Positions 34,773 through 44,053 are shown, counted from the first letter of the stretch. The stretch: 64,000 nucleotides of DNA from an uncultured Aquimarina sp. (GCA_947501475.1 CANMWA010000016.1:1-64000), one strand, 5' to 3'. A program made the numbers and translations. Notes: generated by a model from the letters alone, not told the origin.

Positions 34773-35597
34773 ATGAGGCAGTACCTAGATCTTGTGCGTC
34801 ATGTAATTAAAAGTGGGAGTATAAAAGAGGACCGAACTGGGACAGGAACAAAAAGTGTTTTTGGATACCAAATGCGTTTCGATCTAAGTGAAGGTTTCCC
34901 CATGGTGACAACCAAAAAACTACATCTTAAATCAATAATCTACGAATTACTTTGGTTTTTGAAAGGAGATACTAATATTGAGTATCTTCAGGAAAACGGT
35001 GTGCGTATCTGGAATGAATGGGCTGATGAAAATGGAAACTTAGGACCAGTGTACGGTCACCAATGGCGTAATTGGGATGGTAATGAGATTGATCAAATAA
35101 AAGAAGTAGTTGATTCTCTTAAAAATAATCCAGATAGTAGACGAATGCTTGTTTCAGCTTGGAACCCAAGTGTGCTTCCTGATACATCAAAATCTTTTTC
35201 TGAAAATGTTGCTAATGGTAAAGCTGCGCTACCACCTTGTCATGCTTTTTTTCAATTTTATGTAGCAGATGGTAAATTATCGTGTCAATTATACCAACGA
35301 AGTGCAGATATATTTTTAGGGGTACCTTTTAATATAGCTTCTTATGCACTGTTTACTATGATGATGGCACAGGTGTGTGGGTATGAAGCAGGAGAATTTA
35401 TACATACTTTTGGAGATGCACATATTTATAATAATCACATCGAACAACTAGAGTTACAATTGTCTAGAGAACCTAAGAAATTACCTAAAATGATTATTAA
35501 TCCTGAGGTAAAAGATATTTTTGGCTTTGTTTTTGATGATTTTAAGTTAGTAGACTATGATTCACATCCACATATTAAGGGTGCAGTTGCAGTTTAA
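34773..35597 (+). CDS. thyA: Thymidylate synthase
   Basis: 274 residues, slightly longer than the E. coli enzyme owing to an insert (PDTSKSFSENVANGK) before the active site. The catalytic Cys156 lies in LPPCHAFFQFYV. The dUMP-binding block is QLYQRSADIFLGVPFNIASY, and the folate/phosphate-binding N-terminus is RTGTGTKSVFGYQMRFDL. It converts dUMP to dTMP with methylene-THF, producing DHF that DHFR recycles; the DHFR fusion lies 7 kb away. Confidence 0.97.
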   Translation: MRQYLDLVRHVIKSGSIKEDRTGTGTKSVFGYQMRFDLSEGFPMVTTKKLHLKSIIYELLWFLKGDTNIEYLQENGVRIWNEWADENGNLGPVYGHQWRNWDGNEIDQIKEVVDSLKNNPDSRRMLVSAWNPSVLPDTSKSFSENVANGKAALPPCHAFFQFYVADGKLSCQLYQRSADIFLGVPFNIASYALFTMMMAQVCGYEAGEFIHTFGDAHIYNNHIEQLELQLSREPKKLPKMIINPEVKDIFGFVFDDFKLVDYDSHPHIKGAVAV

Positions 35598-35621
35598 GCC
35601 CAGATTTAAAATGAATGTATT

Positions 35622-36047
35622 ATGAAAAAACTATTACTTGTATTTATAATTTTATGTTCTGGTTTTTCTTTTTCTCAAGATGCTATAATTCTTTCTCAAG
35701 AAAATGCAAATGAAAAAGGGATCACGCCAATATGGCCAAAATGTGATCGATCCAGACAGACCCCAACTCAGTGTTTTGATCAAAAACTGAGAAATCATAT
35801 TATTCAGAATTTTGAATATCCTGAAATAGCAATGAGTGAAAGTCTTAGTGGCACAGTTACTGTTGAGTTTATTATTAACAAAAAAGGGAAAGTTGAGGTA
35901 ATCGAAGTTACTGGAGCACATCGATATTTGCAAAGAGAAGCGATCAGAATTATAAGAGCTATTCCCAAAATGCAACCTGGAAAATGGGGAGATAAACCAA
36001 TAGCAGTGGCGTATACTGTGCCAATTACATTTAGAAAACCACAATAG
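35622..36047 (+). CDS. Secreted TonB C-terminal domain protein
   Basis: 141 residues. The signal peptide MKKLLLVFIILCSGFSFSQ is followed by a TonB_C-like domain (about 50-140): FEYPEIAMSESLSGTVTVEF, INKKGKVEVIEVTG, LQREAIRIIRAIPKMQPGKW and VAYTVPITF. There is no membrane anchor or Pro-rich linker, so it is not a full TonB. Free periplasmic TonB_C proteins are common in Bacteroidota and of unclear role. It begins 24 bp after thyA and may be co-transcribed with it. Confidence 0.88.
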   Translation: MKKLLLVFIILCSGFSFSQDAIILSQENANEKGITPIWPKCDRSRQTPTQCFDQKLRNHIIQNFEYPEIAMSESLSGTVTVEFIINKKGKVEVIEVTGAHRYLQREAIRIIRAIPKMQPGKWGDKPIAVAYTVPITFRKPQ

Positions 36048-36108
36048 GTTATATAATATTTTAACATTGGATTAACCTTGTTAAAAGGTAAATCAATATA
36101 AAAATCTG

Positions 36109-36150
36109 TAAATTTGAGTGTATTTGTATAAAACGAATACACTTTTTTTT
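36109..36150 (+). promoter_or_regulatory. Promoter-like box and terminator hairpin abutting egtB
   Basis: TAAATTTGA (36109-36117, a TAnnTTTG match) is followed directly by a 10-bp stem with one G-U pair (GTGTATTTGT / ACGAATACAC, 5-nt loop) and eight T that touch the ATG at 36151. It looks like the terminator of the TonB_C gene or an attenuator for the ergothioneine genes. The box and the hairpin are too close together for both to work as named. Confidence 0.5.
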
Positions 36151-37314
36151 ATGATTATCACAAATAGTTTATTGACTTCTTTCTTACAAACACGATCCGA
36201 TACAGAAGAAATTTGTGCTCCCCTTGAGATCGAGGATTATGTAGTTCAACCCATTGTAGATGTATCTCCACCAAAGTGGCACTTAGGGCATACCACCTGG
36301 TTTTTTGAAGAGTTTATCTTGTCAAAGTGCTGCAATAACTATACAAGGTTCAATTCAGAATATGCTTATGTTTTTAATAGTTATTATGAAAGTATAGGAA
36401 AACGTGTAATACGAACAAATAGAGGAAATTTATCAAGACCGACTGTAAGCGAAGTATATCAATACAGAGATTATGTCACCTCACACTTACAATCTTTTTT
36501 AGAAGAAAATGATGATGTAAAAATACAAGAACTCGTTGAAACAGGGATTCACCATGAAAAACAACACCAAGAACTGTTATTAACTGATATAAAGTATATT
36601 TTAGGAAACAATCCATTGTTCCCTAAGTACAATGAAATGTTTACAGAAAATCCTGTTATTACTAATGATTCTGGATATATTGAAATAGAAGAAGGGATTT
36701 ATGATATTGGATATAAAGGAAATGATTTTTGTTATGATAATGAACTAGGTGTTCATAAAGTATTGCTTCATGAATATGCTATTTCCAGCACTTTGGTGAC
36801 GAATAGAGAGTATCTCGAATTTATTAATGATGATGGGTATCAAAATAGCCTACTATGGCATGCTGAGGCATGGGATTGGCTACAAAATAATGATATTACA
36901 GCTCCGCTGTATTGGTATAAGATCAATGATCAATATCATCAATATACTTTGCAAGGATTAAAAAACCTTAATCCAAATGCACCAGTAACACATATTTCGT
37001 ATTATGAAGCATTTGCTTATGCACAATGGAAAGGACAACGACTTCCAACCGAATTCGAATGGGAAGTTGCTCAAGAACACTTTCAATGGGGGACACGGTG
37101 GGAGTGGACAGAAAGTGCATATCTACCATATCCTAATTACACAAAAGCTCCAGGGGCTTTAGGTGAGTATAATGGAAAATTTATGATAAACCAAAAAGTT
37201 CTCAGAGGAGGTTCTGTTGCAACACCACATCATCATACAAGGCCAACATATCGCAATTTTTTTCACCCACATCTTAGATGGCAATTCACAGGATTAAGAC
37301 TTGTGAAGAATTAA
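36151..37314 (+). CDS. egtB: Ergothioneine biosynthesis sulfoxide synthase EgtB-like
   Basis: 387 residues from the ATG at 36151; an upstream in-frame start falls inside a hairpin. An N-terminal DinB_2 domain supplies iron ligands: His47 in WHLGHTTWFFEEF and the HExxH-like pair His135/His139 in GIHHEKQHQEL. The C-terminal FGE-sulfatase domain (about 170-387) has ISYYEAFAYAQWKGQRLPTE, then FEWEVA, and ends RPTYRNFFHPHLRWQFTGLR. It oxidatively joins a thiol donor (Cys or gamma-Glu-Cys) to hercynine. First gene of a three-gene run with egtD and DUF427. OvoA is excluded, since no methyltransferase domain is fused. Confidence 0.9.
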   Translation: MIITNSLLTSFLQTRSDTEEICAPLEIEDYVVQPIVDVSPPKWHLGHTTWFFEEFILSKCCNNYTRFNSEYAYVFNSYYESIGKRVIRTNRGNLSRPTVSEVYQYRDYVTSHLQSFLEENDDVKIQELVETGIHHEKQHQELLLTDIKYILGNNPLFPKYNEMFTENPVITNDSGYIEIEEGIYDIGYKGNDFCYDNELGVHKVLLHEYAISSTLVTNREYLEFINDDGYQNSLLWHAEAWDWLQNNDITAPLYWYKINDQYHQYTLQGLKNLNPNAPVTHISYYEAFAYAQWKGQRLPTEFEWEVAQEHFQWGTRWEWTESAYLPYPNYTKAPGALGEYNGKFMINQKVLRGGSVATPHHHTRPTYRNFFHPHLRWQFTGLRLVKN

Positions 37315-37330
37315 TAATTTTCATTTCTAT

Positions 37331-38302
37331 ATGAATTCCAAAGATCAAAAAGTATTAGTTTCGACTTTCGAAAAAGAAGTCTATGAAGGATTAACAGCAT
37401 TCCCTAAATATTTATCATCAAAATACTTTTATGATGAAATTGGAGATGAGCTTTTTCAGCAAATCATGGCATTACCCGAGTATTATCTTACTCGTGCCGA
37501 ATATGAGATTTTTACAACACATAAATCAGCGATTGTTCAAAGTTTTGATAAAAACCGGGAAGGTTTTGATTTGATTGAACTTGGTGCAGGGGATGGTAAA
37601 AAAACTAAAGTACTATTAGAAGAACTTTCTGAAAATGATTATGATTTTGCATACAACCCCATTGATATAAGTGAAAATGCAGTTAATGGATTAGTAAAAA
37701 ACCTTAATCAAGAAATGCCTAAAATTATAGTTCAAGGGCAAATTGGAGAGTATTTTGAGGTGTTGGATCGATTAAAACATATGAGTGATCGTAAAAAAGT
37801 AATTATGGTATTAGGTTCTAATATCGGTAATTTATTACATCCTAGAGCCATTCAGTTTTTAAAGAAACTATGCAATGCGATGCATGATAACGATCTTATT
37901 TTTATGGGATTTGATCAAAAGAAACACCCTCAGAAAGTTTTGGATGCTTATAACGACAAAACTGGAGTAACAGCAGCATTTAATAAAAATGTATTAGCAA
38001 GAATTAATAAAGAACTTGGCGGTAATTTTGATCTAGATAAATTTATGCACTGGGAGAGTTATGATCCCGAAAATGGAACTGCAAAAAGCTATTTGATAAG
38101 TAAAGAAAAACAAACTGTAGATATTGATAGTTTGTCACTACAAGTTCATTTTGAAGCATGGGAAAGTATACATACAGAAATTTCTCAGAAATATGATGAT
38201 GATATTGTGAAATGGCTCGCCAAAGAATCTGGTTTAAAGATTGTTGAATCTTTTTCAGACACAGATAAAGGGTATAAAGATTACTTGATTACTAAAGCTT
38301 AA
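37331..38302 (+). CDS. egtD: L-histidine N-alpha-methyltransferase EgtD
   Basis: 323 residues, the normal size. The family start is KYLSSKYFYDEIGDELFQQI, MALPEYYLTRAEYEI follows, the SAM motif ELGAGDGKKT is at 83-92, and GSNIGNLLHP comes later. It trimethylates histidine to hercynine, the substrate of EgtB. 16 bp after egtB and 32 bp before the DUF427 gene, so one operon is likely. Genes for EgtA, EgtC and EgtE are absent nearby. Confidence 0.93.
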   Translation: MNSKDQKVLVSTFEKEVYEGLTAFPKYLSSKYFYDEIGDELFQQIMALPEYYLTRAEYEIFTTHKSAIVQSFDKNREGFDLIELGAGDGKKTKVLLEELSENDYDFAYNPIDISENAVNGLVKNLNQEMPKIIVQGQIGEYFEVLDRLKHMSDRKKVIMVLGSNIGNLLHPRAIQFLKKLCNAMHDNDLIFMGFDQKKHPQKVLDAYNDKTGVTAAFNKNVLARINKELGGNFDLDKFMHWESYDPENGTAKSYLISKEKQTVDIDSLSLQVHFEAWESIHTEISQKYDDDIVKWLAKESGLKIVESFSDTDKGYKDYLITKA

Positions 38303-38334
38303 AAAGGCATAATAAACTCAAAACTATTAAAAAA

Positions 38335-38616
38335 ATGAAAGCAATTTGGAATGGACAAATAATTGCAGAAAGTAATGATACAAAAGTTATAGAAAACAAC
38401 CATTATTTTCCTCCAGAAGCGATTAAGAAAGAATTTTTTATGTCAAGTGATACACATACCAATTGCCCATGGAAAGGTGTTGCTTCTTATTATACAGTGC
38501 AAGTAAATGGAAAAGAAAACCCAGATGCTGCGTGGTATTATCCAGAAACTAGCGACTTGGCAAAACAAATCAAAGGGTATGTAGCCTTTTGGAAAGGGGT
38601 TGAGGTTATAGAATAA
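38335..38616 (+). CDS. DUF427 domain protein
   Basis: 93 residues forming one complete DUF427 domain: KAIWNGQIIAESNDTKVIEN, the NHYFPPEAIK segment, the conserved TNCPWKGVASYYTVQVNG with one Cys, and AWYYPETSDLAKQIKGYVAF. The family is widespread and poorly characterised. Its place behind egtB-egtD suggests a link to thiol/histidine-betaine metabolism, by inference. The 3' end of the coding sequence forms one arm of the terminator. Confidence 0.9.
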   Translation: MKAIWNGQIIAESNDTKVIENNHYFPPEAIKKEFFMSSDTHTNCPWKGVASYYTVQVNGKENPDAAWYYPETSDLAKQIKGYVAFWKGVEVIE

Positions 38617-38635
38617 TATACAACCTCATACCCTT
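38594..38635 (+). terminator. Terminator of the egt operon, overlapping the coding end
   Basis: AAGGGGTTGAGGTT (in the last DUF427 codons) pairs with AACCTCATACCCTT at 12 of 14 positions; the stop codon lies in the loop. A T-rich stretch follows (TATTCTGTTTTTTA). Confidence 0.55.
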
Positions 38636-38700
38636 ACTATTCTGTTTTTTACTGTAAAAATTATAATATACTCACTTTCATGTTTTAGATTGTGTTCTTA

Positions 38701-39645
38701 TTATTTTCTTTCCAGAACACGTATCACAGTAGGTGATAATTCGTTACTGTTTCCAGAATTTGCAACACAATTAATGTATATTTTTTCTCCATCTGGGCTA
38801 AAAGCCAAATCATTTGGAGTTCTTAATCCTGAAGTTTTGGCATCTCCATCGGTGTTAGTTGGGCTACCATTTCCTGCAATCACTTCTACAGACTCTCCAT
38901 CCAAACTTACTTTGTAAATTTGCCCTAAAGAAGCGGCAGTAAGATATAGTTCTCCTTCAAAAGAGGTAATATGAGCGTTTCCTGTTGAGTTTGGGATTGT
39001 TGCCAGTATAGAAACATCTCCTGTGTTAGAAACCTGCAAGATATTACCATCGCTAAAATTTACTACATAAAGCTTTTCTGTGTCTTCTACCCAAGTAATT
39101 CCATTTGCGCATGCAAAATCTGCACTAGCTGCAAATAGATTAGAATTACCATTTGGTGTAAGTTTGGTAATCGTACCATTTTGACAACTTAAAACATAAA
39201 CATTTCCCGCTTCATCTATAGTGATACCAGTTGGTAACGCTACATCTTCAGTAAAAAGTTCGGTATTTCCGTTGGGATCTATTTTAAATACTTTATTTAC
39301 CCCAAAGTTTGACTGGTATAAATTACCCATAGCATCAAAATGATTACCGGTTAAGCCAGCTGGGAAGAAATTGGCAAAAAGTTCTGACGCTCCATTTTTC
39401 GGATTAATTTTAAAGAGGTCTGCACCATTGATATTTGCTAAACCAACTCCAAAATCTGCGGCATATATATTTCCATGGGTGTCTACATCCAATCCTCCGG
39501 TTCCAATAGGTAAAGTGGTGAGGGTAGATAGTTTATATCTAATAGGTGGTATTGAGTCATCATCAGAAGGTATGTAATCATCAATTCCACACGAGTATAA
39601 TGTGATTGAAGAAATCAACAAAAGAGTAGCAACTGTTTTCATCAT
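38701..39645 (-). CDS. SMP-30/NHL-type beta-propeller lipoprotein
   Basis: The start is placed at the ATG at 39645 (or the next codon), just before a lipoprotein signal peptide ending LYSC with an acidic SDDDS tail; the ten codons upstream do not fit. About 315 residues. The mature part has repeated propeller blades such as GGLDVDTHGNIYAADFGVGL, NHFDAMGNLYQSNFGVNKVF, GITIDEAGNVYVLSCQNGTI and DLAFSPDGEKIYINCV, about six in all. Related folds include gluconolactonases and NHL proteins. The catalytic residues of SMP-30 are not clearly present, so it may bind rather than hydrolyse. Function unknown. Confidence 0.85.
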   Translation of the reverse strand: MMKTVATLLLISSITLYSCGIDDYIPSDDDSIPPIRYKLSTLTTLPIGTGGLDVDTHGNIYAADFGVGLANINGADLFKINPKNGASELFANFFPAGLTGNHFDAMGNLYQSNFGVNKVFKIDPNGNTELFTEDVALPTGITIDEAGNVYVLSCQNGTITKLTPNGNSNLFAASADFACANGITWVEDTEKLYVVNFSDGNILQVSNTGDVSILATIPNSTGNAHITSFEGELYLTAASLGQIYKVSLDGESVEVIAGNGSPTNTDGDAKTSGLRTPNDLAFSPDGEKIYINCVANSGNSNELSPTVIRVLERK

Positions 39646-39826
39646 GTCTATTTTTTTATGATTTATATAAGACAAATGAATATAAATTTTAAAGAAAACT
39701 TGTTGCTTTATAGAAGCGCTTAATAACTGCCGATAAAGGTTTACATTTTTATCTACGAGTACTTAAATAAACCGACCTAATACCTTAAGATTGTTGAAAG
39801 TTGTCTATAGAAAAATGATATTTAAT

Positions 39827-40939
39827 TTAATATGATGTTTCTTTCTTTTGCATCTGTAACTTATATTCTGAAGGAGTAGTTTGAGTAAATTTCTTGAAAG
39901 CTTTATAAAATGATACTCTATTATTGAAACCACTTGAATATAATATTTCGGTCATATTTAAATGACCATCTTTAATAATCATTTTTTTGGCTTCTTCAAC
40001 TCTATATTTATTGATGAAATCGAAAAAACTAAGATCAAAATGCTCATTAATGACCTGAGACATATGATGCCTGGAGATATTAAATTGTTTGGCTAAATAC
40101 GCTAATCTTAATTCGGGATCTAAATGTGGTTGGTCATTTTTCATAAGATGAATTAATCTTGATTTTAATAACAAAGATTGATCTTTGTTAAGCCCTGTCT
40201 TTCGGTATTTTTTAAAAGGAATGACTTTGTTCATTGATAAACCATCAAAAACTTGTGGCTGTAAAAAACCAAAATAAGAGAGTAATCCAGTAAAAAAAAT
40301 CATTGAAAAACCGATGAAATAATCTGATCCTGCTTCTAATAAATTAAAATATACCAATATGAAATATGATGAAAAAGATATGACATATCCAAAAAAAGAA
40401 TAGCTTAACCAACTTAGCCATCTTGAATTATTAAAACTTTTGATAATATGGTTAAATGAAAAAAACAGTTGACCACAATAAAATAACATTAAAGCAATAA
40501 TAATTTTAATAAAATGTGGGGTGTAGAAATACATATAATGCCCAATCCTGTTATTATAATGAACATCAACTTTTTCTTGAATAGAAAGAAGATAATATGG
40601 TGAATAATTTATTAGAACATATAGTAGAGGTATAAAATGTAAGAGATCAATAACTCTAAATTTATTTTTATAAATCAACTGTCTTATATACAAATACAAA
40701 ATAGGCCCGTATAAAACCCATGGTATTCTATTTGTATAGTTTAAGTGTATGTATTGGTAAGAGTTTAAGAGCTTTGACCAGTATAATACATTATATATAA
40801 TATTATAACTAAATAATAAGATGTATATACCCAATAATACATTGGCCACTCTATTACCTTTCTTTTTTAAGAAAAATAAAATGGAAAATATAAACGCCTG
40901 TAAAGCAAAAAACAAAAAAATCGTTTCCAAAAAATTCAT
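39827..40939 (-). CDS. Membrane-bound AraC-type transcriptional regulator
   Basis: 370 residues. About seven hydrophobic helices fill residues 1-230 (for example FFALQAFIFSILFFLKKKG; YFIGFSMIFFTGLLSYFGFL). A cytosolic AraC HTH pair covers about 265-365: LAYLAKQFNISRHHMSQVIN, then the second HTH MTEILYSSGFNNRVSFYKAF, then KKFTQTTPSEYK. This is a one-component membrane regulator common in Flavobacteriia; the signal is unknown. A class V PLP enzyme gene lies upstream on the same strand, 105 bp away. Confidence 0.9.
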   Translation of the reverse strand: MNFLETIFLFFALQAFIFSILFFLKKKGNRVANVLLGIYILLFSYNIIYNVLYWSKLLNSYQYIHLNYTNRIPWVLYGPILYLYIRQLIYKNKFRVIDLLHFIPLLYVLINYSPYYLLSIQEKVDVHYNNRIGHYMYFYTPHFIKIIIALMLFYCGQLFFSFNHIIKSFNNSRWLSWLSYSFFGYVISFSSYFILVYFNLLEAGSDYFIGFSMIFFTGLLSYFGFLQPQVFDGLSMNKVIPFKKYRKTGLNKDQSLLLKSRLIHLMKNDQPHLDPELRLAYLAKQFNISRHHMSQVINEHFDLSFFDFINKYRVEEAKKMIIKDGHLNMTEILYSSGFNNRVSFYKAFKKFTQTTPSEYKLQMQKKETSY

Positions 40940-41044
40940 AACTTAAAACTAAGGCTATTAATTTAATATGTCAATTATGATAAAAAAATATAAGAGTGTT
41001 AAGTAAAATAGTAGTACCTCTCATTGCTTTTTACCTTTGTAAAA

Positions 41045-42130
41045 TTATCTATGATAATTTTTTAAGGCCTTAATCAGCTTGTTTATATCTTCTTCAGAAT
41101 TATAAAAATGTATACTTATGCGTATCCCAGACCCACGTAAAGAAGTAATAATGTTTTTACTAACTAAGTGATTAAATAGTTTTTGGTCTCCTTTAAAATT
41201 AAAAATAGAACTATGATTTTTTCTTTGTATTACATCCTCTTCCAAAAGGTTTAACTGATGTAATTCTTCCTTGACATAGTTGCTTAGTTCGTTAATCTTT
41301 TTTTCGATAGTCGAAAGTCCAATTTTTGTTAAAAAATCTAATGAACATTGTAAGCTTCCAAAGTTAAAAGTATCCAGGTGACCACATTCAAATCTTGCAA
41401 TCAGACTCGTATAAGAAGCATCGTATCCTGCTCCTGAAGACGCATTTTTATAATTATCTGAAGTGATTTGATTTAATATACTATCATTAAATAATATAAA
41501 TCCATTGCCATAACCGCCTAATAACCATTTGTAACCACTACACCCTAAGATGTCAATTCCCGAGGTTTGAAAGTCAAAGGTTTTTGTGCCACAAAATTGA
41601 GTTGCATCGGCAATAATTAGTAAACTAGGATATTTTGATTTTAATTGTTTAATAAAATCAAGATCAATTGCAATGCCATTAATATATTGTACTAGACTAA
41701 AAGCAAAGATGTTAGGCTTGTGTTTTTCTATAACATCTTCAATATTTTGCTCTAATGTAGCATTTACTTGTGCATAGCAAATTTCAAACCCTTTATTCGC
41801 AACAGCAAAATTAATCGAAGGATAATCGTCGTCTAGCAAAAGCACTTTCGTATTATTTTCTAAGCCATTTAATATGGTGTTGAAACCTAAAGAAAAATTA
41901 GGAGTTAAAATTGTACTATTGATAGCGCTTCCAAAAAACCTTGCAATCGTTTTGCGTACTTGATGTAAAAAATCTTGTTGATGATCTCTAAACATGCTCC
42001 CACCAATCAAAAAATCTAAATCATGCTCTTGTCTATATTCTAAAAGTGAATCATAAAGCAATCCAGATGAAGCTGTGTTGAGGTAAGTATTATGTGCTAA
42101 AACAGGAAACTCTTTTCTTAAATTCTTCAT
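41045..42130 (-). CDS. Aminotransferase class V-fold PLP enzyme
   Basis: 361 residues. N-terminal NTYLNTASSGLLYDSLLEY is the class V opening. The PLP-binding Lys201 lies in DILGCSGYKWLLGGYGNG, with Asp175 and Gln178 of IADATQFCG contacting the cofactor. It resembles the isopenicillin-N-epimerase/kynureninase/cysteine-desulfurase-like branch; the specific substrate is not evident. A desulfurase role is not supported, because no catalytic Cys loop of the IscS type is seen. It is divergent from the DHFR fusion, with 65 bp between starts. Confidence 0.85.
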   Translation of the reverse strand: MKNLRKEFPVLAHNTYLNTASSGLLYDSLLEYRQEHDLDFLIGGSMFRDHQQDFLHQVRKTIARFFGSAINSTILTPNFSLGFNTILNGLENNTKVLLLDDDYPSINFAVANKGFEICYAQVNATLEQNIEDVIEKHKPNIFAFSLVQYINGIAIDLDFIKQLKSKYPSLLIIADATQFCGTKTFDFQTSGIDILGCSGYKWLLGGYGNGFILFNDSILNQITSDNYKNASSGAGYDASYTSLIARFECGHLDTFNFGSLQCSLDFLTKIGLSTIEKKINELSNYVKEELHQLNLLEEDVIQRKNHSSIFNFKGDQKLFNHLVSKNIITSLRGSGIRISIHFYNSEEDINKLIKALKNYHR

Positions 42131-42195
42131 AAGTAACTTTAGGGCTTTTTGGTAAAAATTATATCTTTACTTGCCGATACTAAGTTAGCATTAAT

Positions 42196-43134
42196 ATGTT
42201 TTCAAAAAGAAAAGAATCTTTGCAAATTGATCCACAGCAACGTGACCTGTATGAGCATGCTCGTAAACGAATTATCCAGAAAAAGAGACTATTTCAACAT
42301 TTTGTAATTTTTGTAGTAGGATCAATTTTTATGATTATTCTAAATCTAGTATTTGGATTTGGTAAGGAGATCATTTTTTTTGGAGCATATTGGTCTGTAA
42401 TTGCTTTGATATGCTGGGCATTTCTTTTTGTGCTACATTTTTGTAATGTATGGTTGTTTAGCACTTTTATGGGGCAAGAATGGACTGATCAAGAAATGGA
42501 ACGCTTAATAGCAAAGCAAAAAGAAGAAATAGCACTCATACAAAAAGATATTGATCTTATGTATCCTAAACAGGAGTTGATCAGAAAGAAAGAACAGTTT
42601 ATTAAAGGAAAAGCTTCTGAAATTGTAGAAGAAGTAAAAAAAACGAACCCAATGATTACAATGATAGCCGCTGCAGGAGAGAACAATGCATTAGGAAAAG
42701 ATAACGATCTTGTATGGCATTTGCCGGATGATTTTAAGCGTTTTAAACAGCTTACTACCGGGCATCATATCATTATGGGGCGTAAAACCTTTGAATCTTT
42801 TCCTAAATTGCTTCCTAACAGAGTGCATATAATAATCACCAGAAATAAAGAGTATCAAGCAGAAGGAGCTATAATCGTACATTCAATTGAAGAAGCCTTA
42901 CAAATTGCAAAAAGCGATACCCAGCCATTTATTATTGGCGGAGGCGAAATTTATGCAATGGGAATGGAGCATTCACATTGTATTGAATTAACACGAGTGC
43001 ATGAGGAATTTGAAGCAGATGCATTCTTTCCGGAAATCGATACCAAAGTTTGGAAACTTGAACAAGAAGAGTTTCATGATACCGATGATAAACACAAGTA
43101 CCCGTTTACCTATCTTACATATAAAAGAAAATAA
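42196..43134 (+). CDS. Dihydrofolate reductase fused to an N-terminal 2TM membrane domain
   Basis: 312 residues. Residues 1-105 are a 2TM (PF13239-like) domain: RDLYEHARKRIIQKKRLFQH, two membrane helices (about 35-52 and 60-85), then MGQEWTDQEMERLIAKQ. A coiled coil (about 100-150) links to a complete DHFR from Met153: ITMIAAAGENNALGKDNDLV, WHLPDDFKRFKQ (catalytic Asp179 expected), IIMGRKTFESFP and FIIGGGEIYAMG. The enzyme would be tethered to the inner face of the membrane. An internal start at Met153 could also yield free DHFR. It reduces DHF made by ThyA. The stop overlaps the next start (TAATG). Confidence 0.9.
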   Translation: MFSKRKESLQIDPQQRDLYEHARKRIIQKKRLFQHFVIFVVGSIFMIILNLVFGFGKEIIFFGAYWSVIALICWAFLFVLHFCNVWLFSTFMGQEWTDQEMERLIAKQKEEIALIQKDIDLMYPKQELIRKKEQFIKGKASEIVEEVKKTNPMITMIAAAGENNALGKDNDLVWHLPDDFKRFKQLTTGHHIIMGRKTFESFPKLLPNRVHIIITRNKEYQAEGAIIVHSIEEALQIAKSDTQPFIIGGGEIYAMGMEHSHCIELTRVHEEFEADAFFPEIDTKVWKLEQEEFHDTDDKHKYPFTYLTYKRK

Positions 43135-43985
43135 TGCTTTCTTCTGAGCTTAAAGCTTATATTGAACATATACTTTCAAGAAAAATCATATCCGCCTCAC
43201 CTCTATCAGGTGGTGATATTAATGAGGTATACCTGCTTGATACAGATATAAATAAGCTAGTAATTAAGATTAATGATGCATCAAGGTTTCCGGGCATGTT
43301 TCAAGCTGAAGCCATAGGGTTACAAGAACTTAAAAAATCAAATACATTTACAACCCCACAAACTTTATATGTTAGAACATTCAAAAACTCTGCGTTTTTG
43401 ATATTAGAATATATTGATGCAAGTAAGCCTGCTAAAGATTTTTGGGAAACATTTGGAGAACAATTGGCGGCATTACATAAAAATAGCAAGCCTTTTTTTG
43501 GTTTTGAAAATGATAATTACATAGGAAGTTTACCACAATATAATAGTAAAGTTAATGTTGCTTCAGAGTTCTTCATTACACAACGATTAGAACAACAATT
43601 TATGATAGCACATCAGAAAGGCTTTTCATTTTCATCTTTAAATAGATTTTATGAAAATATTACAAGAGAAATCCCATCTGAAGCATCAAGTTTGATTCAT
43701 GGTGATTTATGGAGTGGTAACTATATAATTGATAACAATGGCTTGCCGTGTCTCATTGATCCAGCTGTAGCTTATGCGCCAAGAGAAATGGATATTGCTA
43801 TGATGCATCTTTTTGGCGGTTTTGAAAAAAAAGTATTCGAAGTTTATAATGAGATTTTTCCTTTAGAAATAGGATGGAAGGATAGAATTCCTATTTTTCA
43901 GCTATACTATTTATTAGTTCACCTTAATTTATTTGGAAACTCTTATTATAAGGGCGTTAAGAATATTGTGGATCGTTATTCGTAG
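43134..43985 (+). CDS. Fructosamine/ketosamine-3-kinase family protein
   Basis: 283 residues, the family length. The kinase-like core has SPLSGGDINEVYLLDTD, an ATP-binding Lys in NKLVIKINDA, an Asp-rich catalytic loop SLIHGDLWSGNYIID and LIDPAVAYAPREMDIAMMHL. Members phosphorylate ketosamines so that glycation adducts fall off proteins (a deglycation repair role); bacterial members may use other sugars. Translationally coupled to the 2TM-DHFR gene by a TAATG overlap. Confidence 0.9.
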   Translation: MLSSELKAYIEHILSRKIISASPLSGGDINEVYLLDTDINKLVIKINDASRFPGMFQAEAIGLQELKKSNTFTTPQTLYVRTFKNSAFLILEYIDASKPAKDFWETFGEQLAALHKNSKPFFGFENDNYIGSLPQYNSKVNVASEFFITQRLEQQFMIAHQKGFSFSSLNRFYENITREIPSEASSLIHGDLWSGNYIIDNNGLPCLIDPAVAYAPREMDIAMMHLFGGFEKKVFEVYNEIFPLEIGWKDRIPIFQLYYLLVHLNLFGNSYYKGVKNIVDRYS

Positions 43986-44021
43986 GATTAATAACTTTGC
44001 AAATTTGTAACTTTTAATCCT

Positions 44022-44029
44022 TACTTTTG
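44022..44029 (+). promoter_or_regulatory. -7 promoter element of fabD
   Basis: TACTTTTG, with a TTG at 43997-43999 and a 22-bp spacer, within the usual Bacteroidota range; 24 bp before the ATG. Confidence 0.5.
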
Positions 44030-44053
44030 TCAAAATTTTAAACACACAAGTAC

